Below are positions 1-8,091 of a stretch of 45,924 nucleotides of DNA, in pieces. The stretch lies in the NCBI GenBank assembly GCA_035299085.1, contig DATGXG010000044.1, forward strand, positions 1 through 45,924. The letters are read 5' to 3'. Positions within the stretch are counted from its first letter, which is position 1; every line of letters begins with the position of its first letter. Source of the DNA: Bacteroidales bacterium (GTDB taxonomy: Bacteria; Bacteroidota; Bacteroidia; Bacteroidales; UBA10428). The position numbers and the translations under genes were made by a program. The notes under the pieces were generated by a model, which saw only the letters and a list, made by a program, of their open reading frames with translations, ran no database searches and had not been told where the DNA came from.

Positions 1-42
1 GGGGAGAGGGGGTGACGGGGTGACGGTGTGAAGTTCTCTCAT

Positions 43-101
43 ACGTCCCAGAGGTCCTATTGGTCCCAGACCAGAAGACCAGAAGACCAGAAGACCAACA
101 A
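43..101. repeat. Degenerate tandem tract, 8-bp unit accagaag
   Basis: Three tandem copies of accagaag (about 70-97) follow a stretch of GGTCC-type words (cgtccca, ggtccta, ggtccca). The tract runs directly into the stop codon of the minus-strand gene ending at 102. Almost the same arrangement occurs at 8730-8780, again against the stop of a minus-strand gene, and a remnant of the GGTCC words sits at 36976-36998. No coding potential or terminator structure is evident. Confidence 0.75.
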
Positions 102-2225
102 TTATAACTTCACGGATATCCCGGGTCCGATCAGCAACATCCAGGTGTTTGCCTTAAACTGGTAACCCCCTCCTAAGTATAGCGGGAAAGCCAGCTTTTT
201 ACCTCGTGAAGTGGGATAAAGACTGGCCAGCGCAACAATGGCCAAATCCTGCCGTTCACTCTGAAAATTAAAGGCATCAAGTGCGAGAAAACCAGCTCCA
301 AACCGGTAAGGCCTCAGCTTGGCAATCTTTTCCGGGTGATAAAAGGCAAACTGCGCCACCATGGCCATGCTGATACCATACAGGTTATTGAATGTGGTTT
401 TGCCCGGATTCTCCGGATCATGGGAAACTGTGAGCAAACCGGCAGGGAAAGAAACATCGATGTCAAATTTCATTTTCTTCTTCAGTATGATATCAATTTC
501 TTTTTCCTGCTGCACTTCGCCGTATTTACCCGGAGTATTGCGGAAGGTAAGATGTATCTTCGACCAGTCGTCCAGGTCACTTGTTGTCCGGCTCAGAAAC
601 TTGTTGAGGCTGATGTCTCCCTGGTTACAATTGCGTTTATCGTAATAGTTGTACCGGGGCGAATTTTCACCGGGACAGACCGTCATTGCCGGAAGAGTTT
701 TCATATCGATCAGCTCATTTGCGGGTCCTGTAACCCTGAGATCGACGCTCACATATTGCCTGCCATATAGTTTATCATCCACATCAATCCGGTTTTCATT
801 AAAAGATATCACAATGTCACGGATTGTCTTGTCAAAGAGGATCGGCCCGCGCACACCGGAAACCACCCGGTTTATGTCGCCATAATTGAGCATGATGTAA
901 TCAAAAGGCCTTGGATTTTCATATTCCCTGATAGTCAGGGCCTGACCGGTATTCGCTGAATTGCTATATAATCCGACCCGTTTTTTATTGATATCAAGCG
1001 GGACTCTCAGTCTCATTATAACCTGCTGTTCATTCTGTATCAGCGTGTCTGATGTAATATCAACAAGGTCTTCAAAATGGAAACGGGCTTTATAAAGAGC
1101 AGTGCCTTCAATTTTCACACTCACTGTCTCACCGGGGTAAACCGACAGATCACGGCTCCACTCGCCGCCATCGCGCATTACAGAAATTGCCGTGATAGCA
1201 GTGGCGGGCGTAATATTAAAGTTCGAAATAAACCTGGCCTCATCACCTTCTTTTATATAAAGGTATCCTTCAGTGCTGCGGTGATAATTGTACGTTTTGA
1301 GGTAACACAATACCCGGTTGTCCGTCAGGTAATTTCGTGTAAATATTTCTGCAATCAGCACTCCGCCGGGTTCTTCCTGGTTTTCTACCCTGTAGGTTTT
1401 GTTGATCTGAAGATTCCGGCTATTGTCAAGCTGGATTTCAACGCCCTGGGTACGGGCTTTTTCATCCATTGTAACATCCTTCTTATCTGTATTCAGGTAC
1501 TGAAGCCTGCTTGTCTTCACCGAAAAAGTACATTCAAGCGGTGGAAGCTGCGAAAGGGGAGTGTTTGTGTTCAGATCCATATCCGGTTTATCGGTATGGA
1601 GGTTTAACTTCAGACGCTGCAAGCCTGTCTGGTTAGGCATAACATGCAGGATCAGCTGGTTATTCAGGTTTTCAAGCCGGTAATCCATTGGCAGTCCTGA
1701 TGTCCATTCGCTGGCAAATCTCAGGTTAGCTGCGTTATTTGTAATGATTTCGAAAACTTTTTCTTCTCCAAGGAACAGATCATCGGAGGCAGGTTTGATA
1801 CTGACCGTTGTCTTTGTACAGGGAAACAAGCCAATGGCTTGATATCCTGAGGTCTCTGCTGTACTATAACTGACCTGCAACTTCAAAAATCGCGATTGCG
1901 TAAGGTTTTTAAATCGCACTTTCGAATGCCAGGCATTATTGAATAAAAGCAGGGAGTCAATGATCTCGTAATCACCTGAGGGAATCAGGTGCAGTTGTGT
2001 CATGGGTTCCTTTGGAGTGAGTGTAATTTCGGCAATTTCATTCTCTTCACGGTAGAAGAAATAGAGCAGCTTTTCACCACCGCTCATCAAAGAATTCTTG
2101 TTACTGTTATACACACCTGAATCCGTGCGGATCTCAATTGTACTGAAAATACTCGGGCTTTCGGTTTGGGCGTTGATCAGGGAAGGAATGAACAGGGTTA
2201 GAATAAGCAAACTTCTGATTTTCAT
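102..2225 (-). CDS. Large secreted protein of unknown function with a barrel-like C-terminus
   Basis: The 707-residue product begins with a clear signal peptide (MKIRSLLILTLFIPSLINAQ), so it is exported. No catalytic family is recognised. The middle, about residues 130-560, reads as successive beta-rich Ig-like segments with alternating hydrophobic residues and no obvious active-site motif. The last 90 or so residues are glycine- and aromatic-rich with repeated YxFGAGF and LYLGGGYQF type words, typical of an outer-membrane beta-barrel or surface-anchoring end. It stands alone; the next gene upstream on the strand is ggt, 180 bp away across a repeat tract. A surface or periplasmic structural role is inference only. 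Confidence 0.7.
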   Translation of the reverse strand: MKIRSLLILTLFIPSLINAQTESPSIFSTIEIRTDSGVYNSNKNSLMSGGEKLLYFFYREENEIAEITLTPKEPMTQLHLIPSGDYEIIDSLLLFNNAWHSKVRFKNLTQSRFLKLQVSYSTAETSGYQAIGLFPCTKTTVSIKPASDDLFLGEEKVFEIITNNAANLRFASEWTSGLPMDYRLENLNNQLILHVMPNQTGLQRLKLNLHTDKPDMDLNTNTPLSQLPPLECTFSVKTSRLQYLNTDKKDVTMDEKARTQGVEIQLDNSRNLQINKTYRVENQEEPGGVLIAEIFTRNYLTDNRVLCYLKTYNYHRSTEGYLYIKEGDEARFISNFNITPATAITAISVMRDGGEWSRDLSVYPGETVSVKIEGTALYKARFHFEDLVDITSDTLIQNEQQVIMRLRVPLDINKKRVGLYSNSANTGQALTIREYENPRPFDYIMLNYGDINRVVSGVRGPILFDKTIRDIVISFNENRIDVDDKLYGRQYVSVDLRVTGPANELIDMKTLPAMTVCPGENSPRYNYYDKRNCNQGDISLNKFLSRTTSDLDDWSKIHLTFRNTPGKYGEVQQEKEIDIILKKKMKFDIDVSFPAGLLTVSHDPENPGKTTFNNLYGISMAMVAQFAFYHPEKIAKLRPYRFGAGFLALDAFNFQSERQDLAIVALASLYPTSRGKKLAFPLYLGGGYQFKANTWMLLIGPGISVKL

Positions 2226-2296
2226 GATAATGGAATTACAACTTCACGTTTCAACACGCCGCCAAAATACACAGAATTGGGGAAAACTCAAAATTT

Positions 2297-2405
2297 TACC
2301 GATTACTGATACCTATTACCTATTATCGATACCGATTACTGATTACCGATTACCGAATACCGAATACCATTACCGATTCCCGAATACCGAACACCGATTA
2401 ACGAA
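2297..2405. repeat. Degenerate tandem tract, 7-bp unit attaccg
   Basis: Roughly 110 bp made of variants of attaccg, attactg and aataccg, running up to the stop codon of the ggt gene at 2406. On the other side the next gene starts at 2225. The rest of the 180-bp gap has no recognised gene. Confidence 0.8.
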
Positions 2406-4100
2406 CTAGTACCCTAAAGCCGTTCCATCGGGACTTCGGGGATCGGCTTTTCCCGAATAGATATGATTTTTTGAATCAAACAGGATACCCATGGCTTCTC
2501 CAAGCCTGTAACCATTGCCAGTATCCGTTTCATGCCCTATTTTACGGAACTCTCTAAGGGAGGCATCTGAAAGCGTATTATATTCCAGTATGGTGGTATC
2601 CGGCATCCATTGATGATGTATACGTTTTTGAGTAAGGGCGTCCGAAATATTCATATCAAAATCGATTACATTCAGCACAACCTGAAGTACCGTATTGGGT
2701 ATCGTCCGGCCTCCGGGCGAACCAATGACCAGGAACGGTTTTTCATCTTTCAGTACAATGGTTGGACTCATACTGGATAACATCCTTTTTCCGGGTGCAA
2801 CCAGGTTCGGTCTTGTACCAATGTTACCAAAATTGTCAGTTATTCCGGGCATCGGATTGAAATCGCCCATCTCATTGTTGAGAAGGAAACCGGCTCCTTC
2901 TACAACCATACCTGATCCGAACCAGCCTTCAATGGTATAAGTGAGTGATACGGCATTACCATGAGAATCCATAACCGATAAATGGGTAGTATGAGGACCT
3001 TCGTTCAATTGATTTACATCCCCGGCTTTGGAAGCTAAGGATGTATCAGGAAGAATGAGCTTTTGAAGTGTATGTGCATATTCCTTACTACATAGTTTTT
3101 GCACCGGAATATTCTGAAAATCAGGATCCCCCAGGTATTTGGCGCGGTCAAGAAAAGCAAGCCGCATGGCCTCTGATAATGAATGTAAATATTGAACCGA
3201 GTTATGGCCCATTCCCTTCAGATCAAAACCTTCGAGAATATTCAGCGCTTCAGTAATTACAATTCCTCCTGAACTTGGCGGCCCCATTGAATATACATCG
3301 TAGCCCCTGTAATTGCAATGAACCGGTTTTCTTTCAACAGCCTTATATTGTTTCAGATCTTCAGCAGTAATCATTCCCCCGTTATTCTTCATAAATTCGC
3401 AAATCAACTGCGCGGTTTTTCCGTTGTAAAAGTCTTCCATGCCGGATTCCTGAATTCTCTTTAAAGTAGAAGCAAGGTCGGGTTGACGCCAGAGTTCTCC
3501 GGGCAAATATGCGGAGTTATCTTTTTTCAAAAATGCTTTTGTTGTTGACGGATACTTCAGAAAATTATCAATTCCATAATTAAAGTTCCTTGATAAATTT
3601 TCAGTGATCGCGAAGCCGTTTTCAGCAAGGTTAACAGCCGGTTCAACCAGTTCCTTCCAGTCAAGCTTACCATATTTTTTATGCGCTAATTCCAATCCCG
3701 CAACTGTTCCGGGAACACCGGCTGACAAAACACCTTCGTGGTTGCTATTGTCTTTGATTTTTCCTTCGGTATCCAGAAACATGGCTGAATCGGCTTTCAG
3801 CGGAGCTTTTTCCCTGAAATCGATACTTGTTATGAGCCCGTCATTCCGGTAATATATAAGGAATCCTCCTCCCCCGATATTTCCGGCCTCAGGATAAGTA
3901 ACTGCGAGCGCAAATGACATGGCAACGGCAGCATCAATGGCATTACCTCCCTTTTTCAGGATTTGCAGCCCGATTTCAGAAGCATTCCGGTCAGAACAAA
4001 CCACCATTCCGTTTTTGCCTGAAACCGCATCGCCTGTTTGGGTAAGCCCTGCAGGTATACAACCTAAAAGGCCAATCAGAAAAATTGAAAAAAATCGCAT
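2406..4100 (-). CDS. ggt: Gamma-glutamyltransferase (glutathione hydrolase)
   Basis: A 564-residue member of the gamma-glutamyltranspeptidase Ntn-hydrolase family, which cleaves gamma-glutamyl bonds of glutathione and related peptides in the periplasm. The conserved DFREKAP substrate-binding stretch lies near residue 95. The autoprocessing site is PHTTHLSVMD, predicting cleavage before Thr371, the mature nucleophile. The GSG and LLNNEMGDF oxyanion/substrate loop and the GSPGG motif follow in order. Length is normal for the unprocessed precursor. The N-terminus is an export signal; LLGC at residues 11-14 could be a lipobox, so the protein might be lipid-anchored. It is preceded by a repeat tract rather than by a tightly linked gene, so it is probably transcribed alone. 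Confidence 0.95.
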   Translation of the reverse strand: MRFFSIFLIGLLGCIPAGLTQTGDAVSGKNGMVVCSDRNASEIGLQILKKGGNAIDAAVAMSFALAVTYPEAGNIGGGGFLIYYRNDGLITSIDFREKAPLKADSAMFLDTEGKIKDNSNHEGVLSAGVPGTVAGLELAHKKYGKLDWKELVEPAVNLAENGFAITENLSRNFNYGIDNFLKYPSTTKAFLKKDNSAYLPGELWRQPDLASTLKRIQESGMEDFYNGKTAQLICEFMKNNGGMITAEDLKQYKAVERKPVHCNYRGYDVYSMGPPSSGGIVITEALNILEGFDLKGMGHNSVQYLHSLSEAMRLAFLDRAKYLGDPDFQNIPVQKLCSKEYAHTLQKLILPDTSLASKAGDVNQLNEGPHTTHLSVMDSHGNAVSLTYTIEGWFGSGMVVEGAGFLLNNEMGDFNPMPGITDNFGNIGTRPNLVAPGKRMLSSMSPTIVLKDEKPFLVIGSPGGRTIPNTVLQVVLNVIDFDMNISDALTQKRIHHQWMPDTTILEYNTLSDASLREFRKIGHETDTGNGYRLGEAMGILFDSKNHIYSGKADPRSPDGTALGY

Positions 4101-4112
4101 GTCTTTTTCGTT

Positions 4113-4180
4113 CTAAACTTCTAAACCTCTAAACCTCAAACTTCAAACTTCAAACTTCAAACCTCAAACACTAAACCTCT
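4113..4180. repeat. Degenerate tandem tract, 7-8 bp units ctaaacct / caaactt
   Basis: About ten units of ctaaactt, ctaaacct, caaactt and caaacct run from just upstream of ggt into the 3' end of the HAD phosphatase gene. The tract supplies the last codons and the stop of that gene. The plus strand reads (C)TAAACxTC, the same strand orientation as the tracts at 6430-6478 and 39801-39878. Confidence 0.85.
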
Positions 4181-4790
4181 CCCACACTTCCTTCGGCGAA
4201 GTAAAATAATACGTCGCATCAATCCTTTCCGTCGCATTGTAACCCCATAGCGCCAGGCCAAAGTCGACCCCCGCAGAAAAGGCACATTGCCTGTCATAAG
4301 CGGTGTCCCCAATATAGAGAGCCTCTTTATTGCTAATTCCTGCTTTTTTAAGGTATGCCAGCATGGGATCAGCAGAAGGTTTAGGTCTTTCACTGTCCTC
4401 CATGCAGATTACCGTTTCAAAGAAACCAGCCAGGCCGAAAGGCACAAAATCCTGGTTAAATTCAAACCTGTTTTTCGAAGTAATGATACCCGGTTTTATT
4501 CCTTTTTGCCTGAGCTTTTTTACAAGTTCTTCAATACCCGGGAATAAGGTTACTGCATCGAGATGCTTCTTGAGGTATTCGTTCCAGATGAAATAAGTAT
4601 GTTCAGCATTTTTCAGATTGAGTTTGTTGAGTGCGGTAATTCCGGGTATTCCAAGGACAAACCTCAGATCATTCAGGTCATAGTCCTTGCTTTCAACTTC
4701 TTTAAGAGTATCCTGTAAAGAGACCAGGACAGCCTTTTCGGTATCAAGCATTGTGCCGTCTATATCAAAAATAAAGTGACTGTAGTTCAT
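4164..4790 (-). CDS. HAD-family phosphatase, phosphoglycolate/pyrophosphatase-like
   Basis: A 208-residue cytoplasmic HAD hydrolase with all four family motifs: FDIDGT (nucleophile Asp9, acid/base Asp11), Thr104 in IITSKN, Lys137 in RPKPSADP, and the metal-binding GDTAYD around Asp162/Asp166. The helical cap between motifs I and II (residues 15-90) is of the C1 type seen in phosphoglycolate phosphatase (Gph) and PpaX-like enzymes. The exact substrate cannot be read from sequence. The last five residues (ERFSV) come from the low-complexity tract, so the original C-terminus may have been replaced. It lies 19 bp downstream of the TMEM175-like gene and may share its transcript. Confidence 0.88.
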   Translation of the reverse strand: MNYSHFIFDIDGTMLDTEKAVLVSLQDTLKEVESKDYDLNDLRFVLGIPGITALNKLNLKNAEHTYFIWNEYLKKHLDAVTLFPGIEELVKKLRQKGIKPGIITSKNRFEFNQDFVPFGLAGFFETVICMEDSERPKPSADPMLAYLKKAGISNKEALYIGDTAYDRQCAFSAGVDFGLALWGYNATERIDATYYFTSPKEVWERFSV

Positions 4791-4809
4791 CTTTCAGTTT
4801 CCGAAATTC

Positions 4810-5382
4810 CTACTTAAGTGCTTTCTCAATGCGCCTGTCGGGTATCAGCCATATCAAAGCCACCAGCACGTATATAAAACCTGCAAGGTATGAGTTTACC
4901 CAGCTCAGGATAATTGCCGAAAGATATAATATAACCGACAGTTTGCCTTTAAGGTCCTTTCCTATGGCTTTTGCCAGCATACTGTCGTTTCCCTGGGTTT
5001 TGAGAATGATCTGCTGAAGAATATAGTATGAAACGGCTGCCATGAACATGATAACACCATATAACGCCACAGTGTTCCTGCTGAAGTGATTTTCGCCCAT
5101 CCACCCGGTTACAAACGGAACCAGGGAAAGCCAGAAAAGCAAATGCAGGTTAGCCCAGAGTATCGATCCCGTAACTTTTGTAATGGTATGAAGCAGGTGA
5201 TGGTGATTAACCCAGTAAATTCCGACATAAATAAAACTGAGGACATAACTGAGGAAAATCGGAATGACCGGTATCAGATCTTTGAACTCATTTCCATGGG
5301 GCACCTTAATTTCAAGTACCATAATGGTAATGATAATCGCCAGTACTCCGTCACTGAATGCTTCAACCCGACCTTTTTGCAT
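4810..5382 (-). CDS. TMEM175/DUF1211 family membrane protein, putative K+ channel
   Basis: The 190-residue protein starts with KGRVEAFSDGVLAI, the R-x-x-x-F-S-D-G signature in the first transmembrane helix of the TMEM175 family. Bacterial members of this family are known potassium-selective channels that form tetramers. About five to six hydrophobic segments fill the length, with HxH-rich residues between helices 2 and 3 (NHHHLLHT), as in the family. A well-formed Bacteroidota promoter lies 15 bp upstream. The HAD phosphatase gene follows 19 bp downstream. Confidence 0.88.
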   Translation of the reverse strand: MQKGRVEAFSDGVLAIIITIMVLEIKVPHGNEFKDLIPVIPIFLSYVLSFIYVGIYWVNHHHLLHTITKVTGSILWANLHLLFWLSLVPFVTGWMGENHFSRNTVALYGVIMFMAAVSYYILQQIILKTQGNDSMLAKAIGKDLKGKLSVILYLSAIILSWVNSYLAGFIYVLVALIWLIPDRRIEKALK

Positions 5383-5396
5383 GGTTGCCGTTTATC

Positions 5397-5427
5397 CAAA
5401 ATTAATCCATAACTTTTATTTTTTCAA
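5397..5427 (-). promoter_or_regulatory. Bacteroidota-type promoter for the TMEM175-like gene
   Basis: On the minus strand, a TTG (-33 element, 5427-5425) is followed after 20 nt by TAATTTTG (5404-5397), which fits the TAnnTTTG -7 consensus. The box is 14 nt from the ATG at 5382. Confidence 0.55.
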
Positions 5428-5436
5428 CCTTAAACT

Positions 5437-5994
5437 TCAACTCTTGGCCATCAGTACTGACCTGCTAAAGAACACACGGGGGGTATTTTTAACTTCAAAC
5501 CCGACTGATATTGCTTTTCCGAGCATTTTTTCGAAATCCTTCTTTTTGACATGGATTATTGGTTCTATAATGAAAAGTAATCCGCCCGGTTTCAGCAATG
5601 AATAGAGCTCAGAAAACAATCTGTCCTGATCCGGTACCTCATGAACCATCCAGAAGGCCAGCGTAAAATCCACCTGTTCAGCAAGGCCAATCGTATCTTT
5701 TTTGCAGGGATGAAGCCTTATTCTTGAAGCAAGCCGGGTAGCGGTTATTTTATTATAAATTATATCAAGCATTCCCTGCTGAAGATCAGCAGCAATTACC
5801 TCACCTGAATTATGCAGAAGATAGGCTATGGCAAGCGTGAAGAATCCCGGGCCGCATCCAAGGTCAAGAATCTTCATACCGGGTTGAATATAAGGCCTGA
5901 GAATATTAACCGGATCCTGAAATATTTTCCTTAAACGGTTATCGAAGCTGAAAGCAACTCCGACAGGACAAACCATGTATTTTTCCTGGCTCAT
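5437..5994 (-). CDS. Class I SAM-dependent methyltransferase
   Basis: A 185-residue methyltransferase with motif I ILDLGCGPG at residues 42-50, the acidic ribose-binding residue in VIAADLQ, and motif III-like LKPGGLLFIIEP. This is the UbiE/Methyltransf_11 type of Rossmann fold. The N-terminal CPVGVAFSFDNRLRKIFQDP is reminiscent of a subgroup found in anaerobes. The acceptor substrate is unknown. It is separated by about 54 bp from the TMEM175-like gene and by about 54 bp from the relic upstream. Confidence 0.88.
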   Translation of the reverse strand: MSQEKYMVCPVGVAFSFDNRLRKIFQDPVNILRPYIQPGMKILDLGCGPGFFTLAIAYLLHNSGEVIAADLQQGMLDIIYNKITATRLASRIRLHPCKKDTIGLAEQVDFTLAFWMVHEVPDQDRLFSELYSLLKPGGLLFIIEPIIHVKKKDFEKMLGKAISVGFEVKNTPRVFFSRSVLMAKS

Positions 5995-6048
5995 TTTTTG
6001 AAATTTTTAGAAATAAAAATCAAACCTCAAAAGGTGAACACCTGTACT

Positions 6049-6366
6049 TTACCTGATAAATTTAAAACATTTATATTCCTGTTCTCCGTTGATACTTATA
6101 TATACAGTATATAATCCTTTAGCTAAATTACCTGTGTATACCTGATCTTCATTGCCAGAGACTCTCTTTTTAAGAATCAGTTTTCCTGCAGCATCAAAAA
6201 TCGACAGATCGGCATGGTCAGTTATTCCTTCAATATAGAGCACATTGTTTCTTTTAAAAGCTTTCAGACTGTTCTCAGGAATGTTATTTTCATTCACAAT
6301 CACTTTATCATCCGGACGAATCACCTGGAAACAATGAGCATCATTTGAAATCCTGAAAAGAAAACT
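6049..6366 (-). pseudogene. Orphan T9SS C-terminal sorting domain, remnant of a larger secreted protein
   Basis: The readable part (GTG at 6324; frame open up to an upstream TAA at 6367-6369) encodes an approximately 80-residue beta-sandwich ending in YTGNLAKGLYTVYISINGE..KCFKFIR. This pattern, with its LSIFDAAGKLILKK strand pair, is the type A T9SS sorting (Por secretion) domain normally found at the C-terminus of proteins several hundred residues long. There is no signal peptide and no upstream body: the frame is closed 14 codons before the GTG. The codons upstream of the GTG (SNDAHCFQV) still read like protein, supporting a 5'-truncated gene. It could alternatively be a small expressed ORF, but a sorting domain alone has no export signal. 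Confidence 0.7.
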
Positions 6367-6409
6367 TTAAATTTCATTTTTAGGGTGCGAATAGAAGTTA
6401 AACTTTCAA

Positions 6410-6478
6410 ACGATTTCAGACATCCTCAAACATCTGAACCCCTGAACTTCTAAACATCAGACGTCAAACCTCAAACGA
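6410..6478. repeat. Degenerate tract of ctaaac/ctgaac/caaac words
   Basis: Units such as ctgaacttctaaacatc and caaacctcaaac run up to the stop codon of the minus-strand gene at 6479. Same word family and plus-strand orientation as the tracts near 4113 and 39801, but more degenerate. Confidence 0.6.
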
Positions 6479-6826
6479 CTACCCCGGCACAGCCGGAACT
6501 TCAATTTTTAAATCACCGGTTCCCTTTATAAATGTTATACTCAGAAAAACAGGAACTTCATTATTTGAATCAGAGTTATTCAGGAGAATTTCATTTAAAG
6601 TTAAATAGTTTTTCAGATCAGCGTATAAGGCAGTTAGTTTTTGTTCAACGGTTTCGATTTTTATGGAAATCTCGAGGTCGGAAAACATATGAAAATCGGT
6701 TATATAACCATAGCGGTTTGCCACTTTCTCAATTTCATAAATAGCTACATTCCTGTCCTTATTACTGATTCCCCTCCAGTACATATTTTTACTTTTATTC
6801 AGAAATTCCCAATAGAATTTTTCCAT
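6479..6826 (-). CDS. Small conserved-looking protein of unknown function
   Basis: A 115-residue soluble protein without signal peptide or transmembrane segment. It starts with an aromatic- and lysine-rich helix (MEKFYWEFLNKSKNMYW), has an alpha/beta pattern in the middle, and ends in PVFLSITFIKGTGDLKIEVPAVPG. The family is not recognised. Codon use resembles the neighbours. It is bounded upstream by a strong hairpin at 6842-6867 and downstream by a repeat tract, so it is probably a separate transcript. Confidence 0.6.
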   Translation of the reverse strand: MEKFYWEFLNKSKNMYWRGISNKDRNVAIYEIEKVANRYGYITDFHMFSDLEISIKIETVEQKLTALYADLKNYLTLNEILLNNSDSNNEVPVFLSITFIKGTGDLKIEVPAVPG

Positions 6827-6841
6827 TTTGCACGATGTGAC

Positions 6842-6867
6842 CTGTCAGCGTCCGAAGGACCTGACAG
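6842..6867. repeat. Strong intergenic hairpin CTGTCAG..CTGACAG
   Basis: CTGTCAG (6842-6848) pairs with CTGACAG (6861-6867); GTCC (6850-6853) pairs with GGAC (6857-6860) around a GAA loop, leaving one bulged C. This gives 11 bp. It lies between the MORN-repeat gene and the small gene downstream. It lacks a T-run, so it may be a REP-like intergenic repeat or a processing/termination hairpin rather than a classical intrinsic terminator. Confidence 0.65.
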
Positions 6868-6886
6868 CGTTATTTAAAAGGAATTT

Positions 6887-7999
6887 TCATAATGTTCTGT
6901 TTTCTTCTTTTGAATTTTCAGTTTTGCATAGGCATCCTGAATGTTTTTCCATTAATTGTATAGAATCAATCAGGTAATACGCGGATACATTAAAATCGCC
7001 TTCACTTGTTTTTACAATGGTATTTCTGAAAACTTTAATTTTATCAGTATCAATATAGCGGCCCACTGTAATATATTTCTCTTCTCCGGTTGAAATGTAT
7101 TCTGAACAAAGCGTATCCCACCGATTCGAATAAGATGGCAAATTATTAAAAAGGATATCAGGTGTTCTGTTTTTAACAAGGTCAAATGAATGGTTGTCTG
7201 TTGAAAACTGTACACCAAATTGATCTGTTAAATAACCTGAATTCTGACTCAAAGAGATAACGAGTTTTAAACAATAAGTCTTACCGGCTATGAGTGGGGA
7301 CTTTAATTCTCCGGTAATGAATTCCATATATTCACCGGTAGGATTGTGAAATAAGATCAGACCTACATAATCATAATCATTCCGGCCTTCAGAATTCATG
7401 TTATCAGGAACGTTTTTAAGACGGCGAAGAGAATTGTAGTAATCGGGTGTATGATTATCAGGAGAATGCCAGAATGGAATCTGTTTTTCAATCTGACTTT
7501 GACCATCCTTGATTTCCATTTCAGGAGGTCCAAAGTAAAAGGAGAAGTCTCCGTTTTTAATTAAATTGAGAGTATCATCCTGTATTATCTCAAGAGTATC
7601 CCTGGTGCCGTTGATTACTTTGATTCTTCCTGCTAGTTCTTTGTTATCGTAATATTCTGCAATTTCTGAATTCCAGAGAATGTTATTCCTGTATTCTTCT
7701 CTTTTAAGAAGTTGTCCCTGTTCATTATAGTATTCCCACCAGCCTGTCCGGGTTTCTTCTGAGTCACAATTTTTAATATTCTGATAACTTTCTTTTCTTT
7801 CAACATTACCATTTTGATAATAGTAAGTCCACCTTCCGATATTCTTGCAAGCAGAACCAATGCAGGGGTATCCTTTGCAGGTAACTACCCGGCCTTTTGC
7901 CAGGGTTTTTCCGTTGCTATATTCCAAACGTATTTTCCTGATCTGGCCGGATAATGGTATGAAAAATAAGAAGGTTATCAGTAGAAATTTTATTCTCAT
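6887..7999 (-). CDS. Secreted MORN/YwqK-type repeat protein with jelly-roll-like C-terminus
   Basis: The start was placed at MRIKFLLITFLFFIPLSGQ, a proper signal peptide; the longer frame back to 8044 adds residues from a repeat element. Residues about 20-130 carry MORN-variant (YwqK-like) repeats of the type GRWTYYYQNGNVERKESY and GWWEYYNEQGQLLKREEY. From about residue 150 a second domain begins with NLIKNGDFSFYFGPP, resembling the N-x-x-x-NGxFE start of Bacteroidota carbohydrate-binding-like jelly-roll modules that precede OmpA domains. No OmpA domain follows here. Function is unknown; a cell-surface or envelope role is inferred from the export signal. Confidence 0.75.
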   Translation of the reverse strand: MRIKFLLITFLFFIPLSGQIRKIRLEYSNGKTLAKGRVVTCKGYPCIGSACKNIGRWTYYYQNGNVERKESYQNIKNCDSEETRTGWWEYYNEQGQLLKREEYRNNILWNSEIAEYYDNKELAGRIKVINGTRDTLEIIQDDTLNLIKNGDFSFYFGPPEMEIKDGQSQIEKQIPFWHSPDNHTPDYYNSLRRLKNVPDNMNSEGRNDYDYVGLILFHNPTGEYMEFITGELKSPLIAGKTYCLKLVISLSQNSGYLTDQFGVQFSTDNHSFDLVKNRTPDILFNNLPSYSNRWDTLCSEYISTGEEKYITVGRYIDTDKIKVFRNTIVKTSEGDFNVSAYYLIDSIQLMEKHSGCLCKTENSKEENRTL

Positions 8000-8019
8000 C
8001 CTTAAAATTGTGAAAAATT

Positions 8020-8087
8020 GCATGACTGAGCTTGTCGAAGTCATGCTTGCTTAATAAGGTATCACCGGTCGCTGAGCTTGCCGAAGC
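8020..8087. repeat. Two REP-like palindromic elements with core TGAGCTTGnCGAAG
   Basis: The first copy (8020-8046) is an inverted repeat, GCATGACT-gagcttgtcga-AGTCATGC. The second (8071-8087) is gctgagcttgccgaagc. Both share the core CTGAGCTTGyCGAAG. A diverged copy (gctgagcttgcccgag) occurs at 30672-30687. They sit upstream of the MORN-repeat gene and at the 3' end of the VOC gene. Confidence 0.7.
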
Positions 8088-8091
8088 CTGA

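Noticed and set aside
336..1607. Several plus-strand ORFs over the first gene
   Set aside because: They are shadows of the 707-residue minus-strand gene, which has a signal peptide and coherent composition.
4113..4180. Telomere-like repeat or CRISPR array
   Set aside because: Units are 7-8 bp with no spacers, and other tracts of the same kind lie inside the chromosome; no cas genes are present.
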